Shown: piece by piece, positions 18,384-27,691 of the stretch
How positions within the stretch are numbered: position 1 is the first letter of the stretch
Layout of the letters: every line of letters begins with the position of its first letter
DNA from: an uncultured Mogibacterium sp.
Lineage (GTDB): Bacteria > Bacillota > Clostridia > Peptostreptococcales > Anaerovoracaceae
DNA: 64,000 nucleotides
Assembly: GCF_938041965.1 (NCBI RefSeq)
Contig: NZ_CALISE010000022.1
Coordinates: 58,333 to 122,332 of the forward strand
Direction of reading: 5' to 3'
The notes under the pieces: model-generated
Told to the model about the DNA's origin: nothing
The model's database searches: none
The model's input: the letters and a program-made list of their open reading frames with translations, nothing else
Program-made: the position numbers and the translations under genes

Positions 18384-19082
18384 CTATATATCTCCCTTCG
18401 TAAGCGCATTAGCTGCCGCCGCCTGCTCTGATTCCTTCTTGCTTTTTCCTATGCCAAGGCCGAGTTCATCACCATTCGCAAAAACAGCCGTGACGAATTC
18501 TTTTCTGTGATCAGGACCTTCCTCACGCACTAGCTTATATTCTATGCAAACTCCTTTTATGTGATCTTGTAACTTCTCCTGTAGCTTAGTCTTATAATCT
18601 TTATGCAGCTCCCCCTTGATTGCGAGTCTAATCTTATCAGAGAATAAATCTAGAACTATTCTCTCAGCTTTCTCATATCCGCCGTCGATTATCATCGCAC
18701 CAATCAAAGCCTCTACAGCATCTCCGACAATGGAAGGCTTGTGTCTTCCGCCACCATTTTCCTCTCCTTTTCCTAGTCTGAGGTAATCTCCTAGATTCAG
18801 AGATTTAGCTACATCGGCAAGAGATTTCTCACAAACTACATCGGCTCTCGTCTTTGACAGAATGCCTTCATTGGCTTCCTGCATGATAACGAAGACTTTT
18901 TTCCCGACAATGGCATCGAGGAATGCATCACCAAGGAACTCGAGTCTCTCGTTGTTAAACTCATAGCTTTTGCCATGCTCAGATGCATAAGAACTATGTG
19001 TGAGAGCTATCTCAAGTAGCTTTCTATTATTAAATTTATATCCTAGTTTCTTCTCTAAGCTGTCCATAAACCTAACATCCAT
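18384..19082 (-). CDS. rnc: Ribonuclease III
   Basis: RNase III cleaves double-stranded RNA, including rRNA precursors. The 232 residues show the catalytic signature NERLEFLGDA in the nuclease domain and the later DAVEALIGA acidic segment. A C-terminal double-stranded-RNA-binding domain has the KLQEKLQ start and a GKSKKESEQAAAANAL end. The ribosome site is weak. An alternative start five codons in (MDSLEKKLGY, 19067) is about as likely. Its last codons contain the smc ribosome-binding site. Confidence 0.96.
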   Translation of the reverse strand: MDVRFMDSLEKKLGYKFNNRKLLEIALTHSSYASEHGKSYEFNNERLEFLGDAFLDAIVGKKVFVIMQEANEGILSKTRADVVCEKSLADVAKSLNLGDYLRLGKGEENGGGRHKPSIVGDAVEALIGAMIIDGGYEKAERIVLDLFSDKIRLAIKGELHKDYKTKLQEKLQDHIKGVCIEYKLVREEGPDHRKEFVTAVFANGDELGLGIGKSKKESEQAAAANALTKGDI

Positions 19083-19123
19083 AATCTAGAAGAGTTAACA
19101 TTCTATCTATCAGAAGCTATATA

Positions 19124-20158
19124 TTAAACTTCTGGTTTAGCTGCCTCACCGCTGCTGATCTCATCGCTCTCAGCAATTGCCTTCTCAATCTGTCCAGTTA
19201 CATCTGACTCTACATAATCTCTAGCTTTGAGGATGGCATTATATACAGCATAGGCCTTAGAACTACCATGGATTTTAAGAACTGGACCCTTTAGACCTAA
19301 AATAGGAGCTCCGCCTTCTTCGGAGTAATCGAAGTCCTTCTTCATGCCCTTTAGCTGTTTTGATAGCAGTAGTGCTGCTATCTTAGAGATAGTTCCGCCC
19401 ATCAAAACATCCTTAAGCCTGCCCATGATGGAAAGTGCAAGTCCTTCCGAGCTCTTTAGGAATATGTTTCCAGAGAATCCATCAGTAACTACAACGTCGC
19501 ATACACCGGATACTACTTCACGTCCTTCGATGTTGCCCTGGAAATTAATTGAGCTATTAGCTAGTAGCTCATATGCTTCTTTATGAAGTTCATCACCCTT
19601 TTCAGCTTCTGCACCGACATTGAGAAGTCTAACATCAGGGCTTTCTTTGCCTTTGACGTTCTTTACGAAAATGCTTCCCATCACACCGAATTGATACAGA
19701 AATTCAGGCCTGCAATCTACGTTAGCACCGCAGTCCAATAAGAGGGTGGTATCGTCTTTTCCTATCTGTGGAAAAAACGCTGCAATGGCAGGTCTCTTTA
19801 TGCCTTTGATACGACCTAGGCCCAGAAGACCAGCTGCAAGGAGTGCACCTGTACTTCCTCCAGAGATGAAGACATCTGCGTCACCCTCCTTGACCATCTT
19901 CATTCCACGATTAATGGTCGAGTCCTTTTTCTTGCGAACCGCCATTGCTGGAGATTCGTTATTTGTTATGACCTCTGTCGCATTCACGACCTCTATGTTA
20001 CTTCCATTCCATTTCTGAACATCGAGTTCTGCTTTTATTAAATCTTCAGTGCCAATGATTACAACTGTATCGTCAATCTCCCTTGCCGCCTGAATTGCAC
20101 CCTTTACTATTTCCTGAGGAGCGTGATCACCGCCCATACCATCGATTAGTATTCTCAT
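19124..20158 (-). CDS. plsX: Phosphate acyltransferase PlsX
   Basis: PlsX converts acyl-ACP and phosphate to acyl-phosphate, the donor used by PlsY. The 344 residues begin IDGMGGDHAPQEIVKGA, with the later SGGSTGALLA and VTDGFSGN motifs. GGAGGGA precedes the ATG. Only 41 bases separate it from rnc, so the acpP gene often found between them in Firmicutes is not here. An extended -10 promoter lies about 120 bases upstream. Confidence 0.97.
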   Translation of the reverse strand: MRILIDGMGGDHAPQEIVKGAIQAAREIDDTVVIIGTEDLIKAELDVQKWNGSNIEVVNATEVITNNESPAMAVRKKKDSTINRGMKMVKEGDADVFISGGSTGALLAAGLLGLGRIKGIKRPAIAAFFPQIGKDDTTLLLDCGANVDCRPEFLYQFGVMGSIFVKNVKGKESPDVRLLNVGAEAEKGDELHKEAYELLANSSINFQGNIEGREVVSGVCDVVVTDGFSGNIFLKSSEGLALSIMGRLKDVLMGGTISKIAALLLSKQLKGMKKDFDYSEEGGAPILGLKGPVLKIHGSSKAYAVYNAILKARDYVESDVTGQIEKAIAESDEISSGEAAKPEV

Positions 20159-20277
20159 AGTCCCTCCATGATTCGTAAACTACGCAAGCTAGTCCCCACA
20201 TAGTTCATAGCTCATTACGAAAGCTTATATAAATATTATGTAATACGCTTTTAAAACAAGCTTTAAATTAGCACATT

Positions 20278-20286
20278 ATTATACCA
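20278..20286 (-). promoter_or_regulatory. Extended -10 promoter for plsX-rnc-smc-ftsY-der operon
   Basis: The minus strand reads TGGTATAAT, a perfect extended -10 (TGnTATAAT), 119 bases before the plsX start. There is no convincing -35 17 bases upstream, which fits extended -10 promoters. The long AT-rich leader to plsX shows no recognised FapR-type palindrome. Confidence 0.6.
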
Positions 20287-20336
20287 TAAAACGCTAAAAC
20301 ATGCGATATTTAAAGCCATCTAAGAAATTTCATACA

Positions 20337-20368
20337 TAAAAAGTGCTGCTCTAGCACAAAGCAGCACT
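20337..20368 (-). terminator. Intrinsic terminator after rlmN
   Basis: A perfect 9-base-pair stem (AGTGCTGCT / AGCAGCACT) with a 9-base loop is followed by TTTT, 19 bases after the rlmN stop. It separates the ileS-rlmN unit from the plsX operon. Confidence 0.8.
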
Positions 20369-20386
20369 ACATAGTTCAGCGTGTAA

Positions 20387-21430
20387 TTATCTTAGTCTTA
20401 GTTGTCCACAAGCCGCATCAATATCTGTACCAAGTGTTCGTCTAACAGATACTGCTATCCCTTGTTCTTCTAGGATAGATGCAAAGGTTCTAACGTTCGT
20501 CTTAAGTGAGGTCCTGTAGCCTGTACCATCAACCTCATTTAAAGGAATTAAATTCACGTGTGTAAGCCAACCTTTCAAATGACTAGCAAGTTCACGGGCA
20601 TGCTCCGGCTCATCGTTTACACCGTCAATCAGTGCATATTCGAACGTAATTCGTCTCTTTGTAGACTCAGTGTAATTCCTACATGCTTTCATGAGCTCTG
20701 AATACTCGAAGTTCCTCGCTATAGGCATCGTACGGCAGCGAATCTTATCATTGGGAGCATGAAGAGAAACAGCAAGATTAACTTGCGGAAATTCTTCACC
20801 GAATTGTTTAATAAGTGGAATCAGACCACATGTAGACACAGTAATGTTTCTCATACCGAGATTATATCCTTGCTTGCTATTAATAAGCTTTATGAACTTT
20901 GATATGTTGTCATAGTTATCAAAAGGCTCGCCAATTCCCATAATCACAACGTGTCCAATATCCTCTCCGGTGATATTACGCATTTTAAGAACCTGCGCCA
21001 GCATCTCACCGCCAGTAAGGGATCTTTCAAGACCATTACGCGTCGAAGCACAGAACGTACATCCCATGCGGCAACCAACTTGAGAGCTAATGCATATAGA
21101 ATTTCCATAATTATACTTCATAAAGACGGATTCGACTCGAGCTCCGTCACGAAATTCAAATAAACACTTTCTCGTACCATCCTTCTTAGACTCCTGAACC
21201 AAAATGGCCTTAGGCAGTCCAATGTAATATCTCTCAGCTAAAGCAGTCCTAAGCCTTTCTGGGATGTTAGTCATTTCATCGAAAGACTCTACACCCTTAG
21301 CAAGCCAGCCAAATATCTGCTTTGCTCTAAATCGTTTATCTCCGCATGAAGAAACGACCCCGGCTAATTCGTCGGGATCGTAATCTACGATATTGAGCTT
21401 AGGAGTTATGTTGTAATTCTCTTCACTCAT
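20387..21430 (-). CDS. rlmN: Dual-specificity 23S rRNA/tRNA adenine-C2 methyltransferase RlmN
   Basis: RlmN methylates A2503 of 23S rRNA and A37 of some tRNAs by radical-SAM chemistry through a methyl-cysteine. The radical-SAM motif GCRMGCTFCAS is present. So are GIGEPFDN and the late cysteine in TDIDAACGQL that resolves the adduct. I start at the ATG at 21430 (MSEENYN, 347 residues). A GTG at 21451 lies inside the end of ileS and has no ribosome site. It is co-transcribed with ileS, 14 bases after its stop. Confidence 0.95.
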   Translation of the reverse strand: MSEENYNITPKLNIVDYDPDELAGVVSSCGDKRFRAKQIFGWLAKGVESFDEMTNIPERLRTALAERYYIGLPKAILVQESKKDGTRKCLFEFRDGARVESVFMKYNYGNSICISSQVGCRMGCTFCASTRNGLERSLTGGEMLAQVLKMRNITGEDIGHVVIMGIGEPFDNYDNISKFIKLINSKQGYNLGMRNITVSTCGLIPLIKQFGEEFPQVNLAVSLHAPNDKIRCRTMPIARNFEYSELMKACRNYTESTKRRITFEYALIDGVNDEPEHARELASHLKGWLTHVNLIPLNEVDGTGYRTSLKTNVRTFASILEEQGIAVSVRRTLGTDIDAACGQLRLR

Positions 21431-21444
21431 AATATTTAAATCTC

Positions 21445-24400
21445 TTAACACTTTGCAACAGCAAGACCAGTCTTGTGACCGTTGATATCGAACTTCTCTA
21501 GACCAGAAGCCTCAACTAATGAATCGGCAAGTGTCTCCTCCTTGATGTGATCAGCCGCATCAAGAACCGCTGCCTTTACTTCTTCATCTGCTTCAAAACT
21601 GATGGTTATATGGTCTAGCATCTCAAAGTCATTCTGTTTACGTAGCTGCTGAACCTTGGATATAACCTCACGAACGTACCCTTCGTTAACAAGCTCTGGG
21701 GTTAGAGTCGTATCAAGAATAGTGAACACATTGTTTTCCATTCCTACGACGAAACCATCCTTTGCTGAAATTCTTACATCTAGGAAATCTTCTGTGATTT
21801 CATATTCTTTTCCGCCTAGTTCAAGCTTTACAGGACCAGCTGAAACATCAGCTATGAGTTCCTTCGCATCAAGCTTCGCTAGCTTTCCTGAAAATTCCTT
21901 TATATCCTTACCAAGCACTGGTCCTGCAGCCTTGAAGTCAGGCTTTACAGCAAAGTTCATATACTTATCAAGATCCTTCTCAAATACAACGTTCTTAACG
22001 TTGAGCTCCTCCGTGATCAGAGGCACAAGGTCACTGATTAGCTCTTCATACTTACCGTCAACAATCACCTCGCTTAGAGGCTGTCTAACCTTGAGTCTCT
22101 CCTTCTCTCTTGTTCCTCTTCCGAGGTTAACTAGAGTCTTAACTAGCCCCATTCTCTCTTCAGTCTTCTCATCGATTAGATTACCGTTTGAAGTTGGGAA
22201 ATGAGCGATATGAACTGTCTTTTCACCGGTTAGCTTAACGTACATTTCATCTGAGATGAATGGTGCAATTGGAGCAATCATCTTGATTACACCTAGAAGA
22301 ACTTCATATGTTGTAGCATATACGCTCTTCTTATCGTCAGTCATTCCCTCCGCATAGAATCTTCTTCTAGCTCTTCTTATATACCAGTTTGAGAAATCTT
22401 CAACGACAAATTCATTGATAGCTCTTACTGTCTTCATGTGATCATATTCGTCCATATACTCAGTTACATTAGCAACGAGTCTATTGTATCTTGAAATAAT
22501 CCATCTATCGAGTTCAGGTCTATTCTCATATGGAACATCAAGATTTGCTGGATCTAAATCATCCATATTGGAGTATAGCACAAAGAAATTATATATATTT
22601 CTAAGTGTTCCGAAGAACTTGCTCTGCACGTCTTTAACACCTTCTTCATCGAACTTAGTTGGAGTCCAAGCAGGTGAGACGGAAACGAGGTACCAGCGAA
22701 TGACGTCTGCACCATACTTGCTCATCATATCGAATGGATCTACAGTATTTCCTACATGCTTAGACATCTTCTTGCCCTTTGCATCGAGGATAAGGTCATT
22801 AACAAGAACATTCTTATATGGAGCTCTATCCATAATAAATGTTGAAATAGCCATCAATGAATAGAACCACCCTCTAGTTTGGTCAATACCTTCGCAGATA
22901 AAGTCTGCTGGGAATAGTTCTTTCTCAAACCTATCAGCATTTTCGAATGGATAATGCCACTGTGCATAAGGCATAGCACCTGAGTCAAACCAGCAGTCCA
23001 TAACTTCAGGAATTCTCTCCATAGTCTTGCCGCAGCATGGGCACTTGAAGTGAATATCGTCTACATAAGGTCTATGAAGCTCGATGGTATCCGGATTTAC
23101 ATCCTCAACAGCTTTTTCGGCAAGTTCTGCACGGCTTCCTGCACTTTCAAGATGACCGCACTCACATCTCCATATTGGAATTGGAGTTCCCCAGTATCTA
23201 GATCTAGAGATATTCCAGTCTTTAACGTCTGCAATCCAGTTACCGAAACGTTTTTCTCCAACGTATGGTGGGTACCAATTTACAGTATTGTTATTAGCAA
23301 CTAAATTATCTCTAAGCTTAGTCATCTCGATATACCAACCTGGCTTAGAATAGTAAACTAGTGGTGTATCGCATCTCCAGCAATGTGGATAATTGTGAAC
23401 CATCTTTTGCTTTGCAAACACCTTATCCTCTGCAGCGAAATACTTGAGTATCTCAACATCAAGACCTTCTTCCATTACAAAACGACCTTCCCATGGAGTC
23501 GTCGTAAAGCACCCCTTCTCATCTACGGGCTCTGCAAAGTCTACGCCATACTTGCGACAAGTATTATAGTCATCTTCACCAAATGCATATGCAGTGTGTA
23601 CGAGACCAGTACCATCTTCAACAGTAACGTAATCTGCAGTTGCAACATAAAAGCCATTTACATTATCAAGGTCTTCTCCATATACAAACGTTGAAAGTGG
23701 CTCATAAGGTACATATTCTAGGTCCTTGCCGTTCATCTCTTCAAGTACTTCGTACTTACCCTCACCTAGAACCTTATCTGCAAGGTTCTTTGCAACGTAG
23801 AAGATATTTCCCTCTTCTGCGCCCTCAAGCATCTTAGCTCTTACATATACAACCTCTGGACCAACTGTAATTAAAATGTTAGAAGGAAGTGTCCATGGTG
23901 TTGTTGTCCAAGCTAGGAAATACTCATTTTCTCTATCTCTACGCTTAAACTTACAGGTTACAGTAAGAACAGGATCTTCTTTGTACCCCTGTGCTACCTC
24001 ATGAGAAGCAAGACCTGTTCCACATCTTGCACAGTAAGGGAGAACCTTGTGTCCCTCATAGATGAGCCCAGCATCAAAAAACTTCTTTATAATCCACCAA
24101 GCGGATTCGATATAGTTGTTGTCATACGTGATGTATGGATCATCCATGTCAGCAAGATACGCCATCTTCTCTGACATTTCACGCCAAAGACTAGTGTACT
24201 TAAATACTGACTCACGACACTTTTCATTAAATTCCTTAATTCCATAGCTTTCGATATCGTTCTTTCCGGACATACCAAGCTGCTTCTCTACCTCGATCTC
24301 AACAGGAAGACCATGAGTATCCCAGCCAGCCTTACGCTTAACCTGAAAACCATGCATCGTCTTATATCTATTGATTGAATCCTTCAATGTTCTCGCCATT

Positions 24401-24573
24401 ACATGGTGTATACCAGGCTTACCATTAGCTGTTGGAGGTCCCTCATAGAATACGAAACTAGGATCTCCTTCTCGTTCCTTTACGCAGAGATGCAGAAGAT
24501 CTATGTCAGACCAATGCTGAACCTGTTCTTCTTGAACATCTACTACTGATTTCTCAGATAAGTTTTCAAACAT
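21445..24573 (-). CDS. ileS: Isoleucyl-tRNA synthetase, type 2, with GIHH in place of HIGH
   Basis: IleS charges tRNA-Ile. At 1042 residues, with a eukaryote-like sequence (WDTHGLPVE, KMSKHVGN), it is a type 2 enzyme. The class I signature normally HxGH reads G-I-H-H (24403-24414), a swap of positions 1 and 3 reported in type 2 enzymes with very high mupirocin tolerance. The editing domain lies about 190-400 and the anticodon domain after 680. I start at MFENLSEK (24573), with GAGGAAGG about 10 bases upstream. An upstream ATG at 24600 adds nine non-family residues. It has its own strong promoter and no T-box fits in the 94-base gap. Confidence 0.97.
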   Translation of the reverse strand: MFENLSEKSVVDVQEEQVQHWSDIDLLHLCVKEREGDPSFVFYEGPPTANGKPGIHHVMARTLKDSINRYKTMHGFQVKRKAGWDTHGLPVEIEVEKQLGMSGKNDIESYGIKEFNEKCRESVFKYTSLWREMSEKMAYLADMDDPYITYDNNYIESAWWIIKKFFDAGLIYEGHKVLPYCARCGTGLASHEVAQGYKEDPVLTVTCKFKRRDRENEYFLAWTTTPWTLPSNILITVGPEVVYVRAKMLEGAEEGNIFYVAKNLADKVLGEGKYEVLEEMNGKDLEYVPYEPLSTFVYGEDLDNVNGFYVATADYVTVEDGTGLVHTAYAFGEDDYNTCRKYGVDFAEPVDEKGCFTTTPWEGRFVMEEGLDVEILKYFAAEDKVFAKQKMVHNYPHCWRCDTPLVYYSKPGWYIEMTKLRDNLVANNNTVNWYPPYVGEKRFGNWIADVKDWNISRSRYWGTPIPIWRCECGHLESAGSRAELAEKAVEDVNPDTIELHRPYVDDIHFKCPCCGKTMERIPEVMDCWFDSGAMPYAQWHYPFENADRFEKELFPADFICEGIDQTRGWFYSLMAISTFIMDRAPYKNVLVNDLILDAKGKKMSKHVGNTVDPFDMMSKYGADVIRWYLVSVSPAWTPTKFDEEGVKDVQSKFFGTLRNIYNFFVLYSNMDDLDPANLDVPYENRPELDRWIISRYNRLVANVTEYMDEYDHMKTVRAINEFVVEDFSNWYIRRARRRFYAEGMTDDKKSVYATTYEVLLGVIKMIAPIAPFISDEMYVKLTGEKTVHIAHFPTSNGNLIDEKTEERMGLVKTLVNLGRGTREKERLKVRQPLSEVIVDGKYEELISDLVPLITEELNVKNVVFEKDLDKYMNFAVKPDFKAAGPVLGKDIKEFSGKLAKLDAKELIADVSAGPVKLELGGKEYEITEDFLDVRISAKDGFVVGMENNVFTILDTTLTPELVNEGYVREVISKVQQLRKQNDFEMLDHITISFEADEEVKAAVLDAADHIKEETLADSLVEASGLEKFDINGHKTGLAVAKC

Positions 24574-24630
24574 TTTTAATATCCCTTCCTCTAACATCAA
24601 TTATTATTAATATAAACAAAATATTTACTA

Positions 24631-24659
24631 ATTTTACTATCCAAAGCACAAATTGTCAA
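24631..24659 (-). promoter_or_regulatory. Sigma-A promoter of ileS-rlmN
   Basis: On the minus strand a perfect TTGACA (24654-24659) and TAAAAT (24631-24636) are separated by 17 bases, 58 bases before the chosen ileS start. It is one of the best promoter matches in the window. Confidence 0.85.
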
Positions 24660-24694
24660 CAAACGAGCGCTATGTATATAGCCAAAAACAAATA

Positions 24695-25603
24695 CTATGA
24701 TTTAATCTTATACTTGAGAGTTTCCTTGATTCTATCAACGATTTCGCCGTGATCGACTATCCTTAGATCAGGGTAGGATTTAAGAATTCTACCAGTCCCA
24801 AAGAACTTAGTCTTACGCATCTTTTTGTAAAATTCTTCTCTTGCAAGCTCATAGTCTCGCTTCATATCTTCAAGTTCCTTTGCAACCTCAGCCCTTCTGT
24901 CTGCAGCTACATCCCTAATTTCAGCTTCGAAGGAGGTGCTTTCGGCTCTATAAGCATCAACCTTTTCCTTAGCGCTTATGGCATCATCACCTATTCTAGT
25001 GCTAAGTGAGTCACTAAATTCAGTCATTGATTTTTTCATATCATCAAGGCGCGTAATTCTTTTGTTAAGTCCGAGTGTGATAAGTACAGAAACAGCGAAG
25101 TCTGAAATAAACGCAATATATGCTATAAGAAGCAATATTATCCCAAATGTAGATGTTCCCAGGCCCCCGAATACTGCCTCTACAAATGGCTGTATTCGCC
25201 TCACTACAACCAAAATTCCAAATCCCCATATAATGCTGAATTCTAGGCAAATATATCCATGATAATTAAATGGTTTCGAAGTATAATCCCACCATCTAGC
25301 ATGAAATATTTTTAAAAGCGCATATCCTCCGACTAACTCAAGCATTGTGGATAGCAACATACCAAGGAGAAACACCTTTAAATCTGAAGTAAATGAACTA
25401 TGGTCTAATCCAAGCGCCTTTACAAGAAGGATAACAAAAAGCGAACCAAAACCGTATATCGGACAAATAGGTCCATTTAAAAATCCTCTGTTTACGACAA
25501 TTCCTTTACTGATTGCTTGATAAACAACTTCTGTAATCCAGCCGATTACAGCATATACGAGAAAAAATAGTGCAATATCAGTCAGTATATATCCAGCTAT
25601 CAT
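24695..25603 (-). CDS. CmpB-like (PF06541, 'ABC-transporter type IV') membrane protein
   Basis: This is a 302-residue integral membrane protein. Five or so hydrophobic segments fill residues 1-190, with the family motifs YAVIGWITEVVYQ, NRGFLNGPICPIYGFG and WWDYTSKPFN. A charged, coiled-coil-prone cytosolic tail follows (about 200-300). The Pfam family name suggests a transporter but I know of no demonstrated transport activity. I start at the ATG at 25603, with GGGAGGG 3-9 bases upstream. An in-frame TTG further up lies within ppk. It overlaps nothing and follows ppk directly in the ppx-ppk unit. Confidence 0.8.
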   Translation of the reverse strand: MIAGYILTDIALFFLVYAVIGWITEVVYQAISKGIVVNRGFLNGPICPIYGFGSLFVILLVKALGLDHSSFTSDLKVFLLGMLLSTMLELVGGYALLKIFHARWWDYTSKPFNYHGYICLEFSIIWGFGILVVVRRIQPFVEAVFGGLGTSTFGIILLLIAYIAFISDFAVSVLITLGLNKRITRLDDMKKSMTEFSDSLSTRIGDDAISAKEKVDAYRAESTSFEAEIRDVAADRRAEVAKELEDMKRDYELAREEFYKKMRKTKFFGTGRILKSYPDLRIVDHGEIVDRIKETLKYKIKS

Positions 25604-25614
25604 TGTCCCTCCCT

Positions 25615-27678
25615 TTAATTGCAATCTCCAAATTCATTTAAGAGACTTTCCTGACTATCGAACATTATACCATTAGAAGCGATATTAACATATCTCCCAT
25701 CTGAAAATAAGTACTTAGCCCTGGTGTTATCCATCATATTCATACGCATAATTAACTTTATCTTTGCAATACAAGTTTCATCCGTTATAGGAAAAGCTAG
25801 CTCAAAACGTTTATCCATATTTCTGTTCATAATATCGGCCGATGAAATATACACACGTTCATCTGAGCCACTTCCGAATATATATACGCGAGAATGCTCT
25901 AAAAACCTACCTACAATGCTTATTATTTGAATATTATCGGTATATTCTTCTACACCAGGTAGGAGTGTACAAATTCCTCTGACTATCATGCGCACTTTAA
26001 CACCGGCCTGTGATGCCTCAGATAATTTTTCTACGATATAGCGGTCTGAAAATGAATTTACTTTTATAAAAATTCTTCCTTTACATCCCTTCGCGCGTTC
26101 ACGTTCAATTAATTCAATAAGCCTCCTCCTCATGCAAGAAGGTGATGTAATTATATATCTAAATTGATTATCAATAATCCCATCGATGGCATTATCGAAT
26201 AGAGTTGAAACCTCCTCACCAAGTCTACGGCTTGATGTTATAATTGAAAAATCAGTATACTGGCGTGCTGTAGTTTCGTTATAATTTCCGGTTCCAACCT
26301 GCGTAATGATTTCTTGTTCTCCAATTTTACTAAAGGATTTTTTAAAGACGACCTGACATGCCTTAAAATGCGATTTAAATCGCTTAGTCCCATAATACAC
26401 TTCGCATCCAAAATCTTTAAGCTTTTTAGCCCAATCTACGTTATTGGCTTCGTCAAACCTGGCTCTGAGTTCAATAAGGACTCTAACACGCTTACCATTG
26501 CTAGCAGCTTTTATCAAATATTCGATAATTCTAGGATGACTGGTCACTCTATAAATACTGATTTTTATTTCTTTTACTTTACTATGGCTCGCAGCTTCTC
26601 TTAAAAGTTCAAGCAAGTTATCCATTGAATCGTAAGGATATGCATCGAGCAAATCTCTTTCCATTATCAGATCTATAATATTGGCTCTAACCTTTTTCTC
26701 AGAATTTGTCTTACGTAATTCAGGAAATGAGTTATTCAAAACTACGTGCCCTGATAGATACTCCTTTAAGGAGCCTAGGTGACTTAAAGAAGGAATATTG
26801 GAACAAAGAACTAATTCCTCATTTGAAAGCTTAAGAATATCTTTCAAATCATCATAGAGACTATTATCAACGCATTCTGAATATGCAAATGCTCCTACAA
26901 ACTCTGAATTTCCACGCTTATTAAGCATCTTCTTTATTCGTTCTATTGCGCTAGCTCCAAGATTAAAATTGTCATATTCAAAGTCTATATCAGCATTTCT
27001 AAAAGCTGTAAATGCGATAAATCCTTTTGGTTCAAATGGGAAACATATATTATTTAGATATAATCTGACGAGCTCTAAAGGAAGTAATAAATTAATACCT
27101 TGCGAATTTCGAACAATTAGACCTTTTAGAAGTGGCTCCGGAATTTCAATCATCATCAGTTTTCTGCTATTATCCACAGAAGTATCAACAATAATATAGT
27201 GATTACCGTCTTTTATGTTTTCCGAAATATCGCTTTTATCAATAAATTGCGGCTGAAAACTCGATGAAAACTTCATAAGAAACTGCCCATCAACAAAGTC
27301 GTAATCGGATTCTTTCAAATCTTTATAAGAACCACAGAGCACGCCTATTTCTCGAAGTCCTTTGTAAAGATGATCATTTACTGTTTCAGCATTTTCATTA
27401 ATTATGCGTATTTCACGCCATATATAATGAATCTGCTCATCTATGGTAAGACCAGACATTGTGTCTCGCGCTAGCGAATCAATCTTTCTAACGTTGTTCA
27501 AACTACCAATACGTACACGAATAAATTCTGCTAGATTTTTTTCGTAAATCAATCTAAATTTTACTCTTTCAAGAATCGGATTCCTGGTATTTGCAGCTTC
27601 ATTTAATACTCTCTCGTTAAACTTAAGCCACGAGAGATCTCGGTTCTGTGTAAAACCTTCAAGATAAAGCTCACTCAT
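25615..27678 (-). CDS. ppk: Polyphosphate kinase 1
   Basis: PPK1 polymerises the gamma-phosphate of ATP into inorganic polyphosphate at the membrane face. The 687 residues match the family. The N-domain begins RDLSWLKFNERVL. The phospholipase-D-like catalytic halves carry the RFKSHFK segment with the histidine that is autophosphorylated and the RFLEHSRVYIF segment with the second active-site histidine. GTGNYNE and FDEANN are also present. It follows ppx by 13 bases, so synthesis and breakdown enzymes are made together. Confidence 0.96.
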   Translation of the reverse strand: MSELYLEGFTQNRDLSWLKFNERVLNEAANTRNPILERVKFRLIYEKNLAEFIRVRIGSLNNVRKIDSLARDTMSGLTIDEQIHYIWREIRIINENAETVNDHLYKGLREIGVLCGSYKDLKESDYDFVDGQFLMKFSSSFQPQFIDKSDISENIKDGNHYIIVDTSVDNSRKLMMIEIPEPLLKGLIVRNSQGINLLLPLELVRLYLNNICFPFEPKGFIAFTAFRNADIDFEYDNFNLGASAIERIKKMLNKRGNSEFVGAFAYSECVDNSLYDDLKDILKLSNEELVLCSNIPSLSHLGSLKEYLSGHVVLNNSFPELRKTNSEKKVRANIIDLIMERDLLDAYPYDSMDNLLELLREAASHSKVKEIKISIYRVTSHPRIIEYLIKAASNGKRVRVLIELRARFDEANNVDWAKKLKDFGCEVYYGTKRFKSHFKACQVVFKKSFSKIGEQEIITQVGTGNYNETTARQYTDFSIITSSRRLGEEVSTLFDNAIDGIIDNQFRYIITSPSCMRRRLIELIERERAKGCKGRIFIKVNSFSDRYIVEKLSEASQAGVKVRMIVRGICTLLPGVEEYTDNIQIISIVGRFLEHSRVYIFGSGSDERVYISSADIMNRNMDKRFELAFPITDETCIAKIKLIMRMNMMDNTRAKYLFSDGRYVNIASNGIMFDSQESLLNEFGDCN

Positions 27679-27691
27679 AGATACGCCTCTC

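Noticed and set aside
20159..20336. FapR operator upstream of plsX
   Set aside because: No palindrome resembling the FapR consensus was found in the 178 bases of leader. Only an extended -10 promoter is supported.
24574..24694. Possible T-box riboswitch upstream of ileS
   Set aside because: The gap to the upstream gene is about 120 bases, contains a good promoter with only about 50 bases of leader, and shows no T-box sequence or terminator/antiterminator pair.
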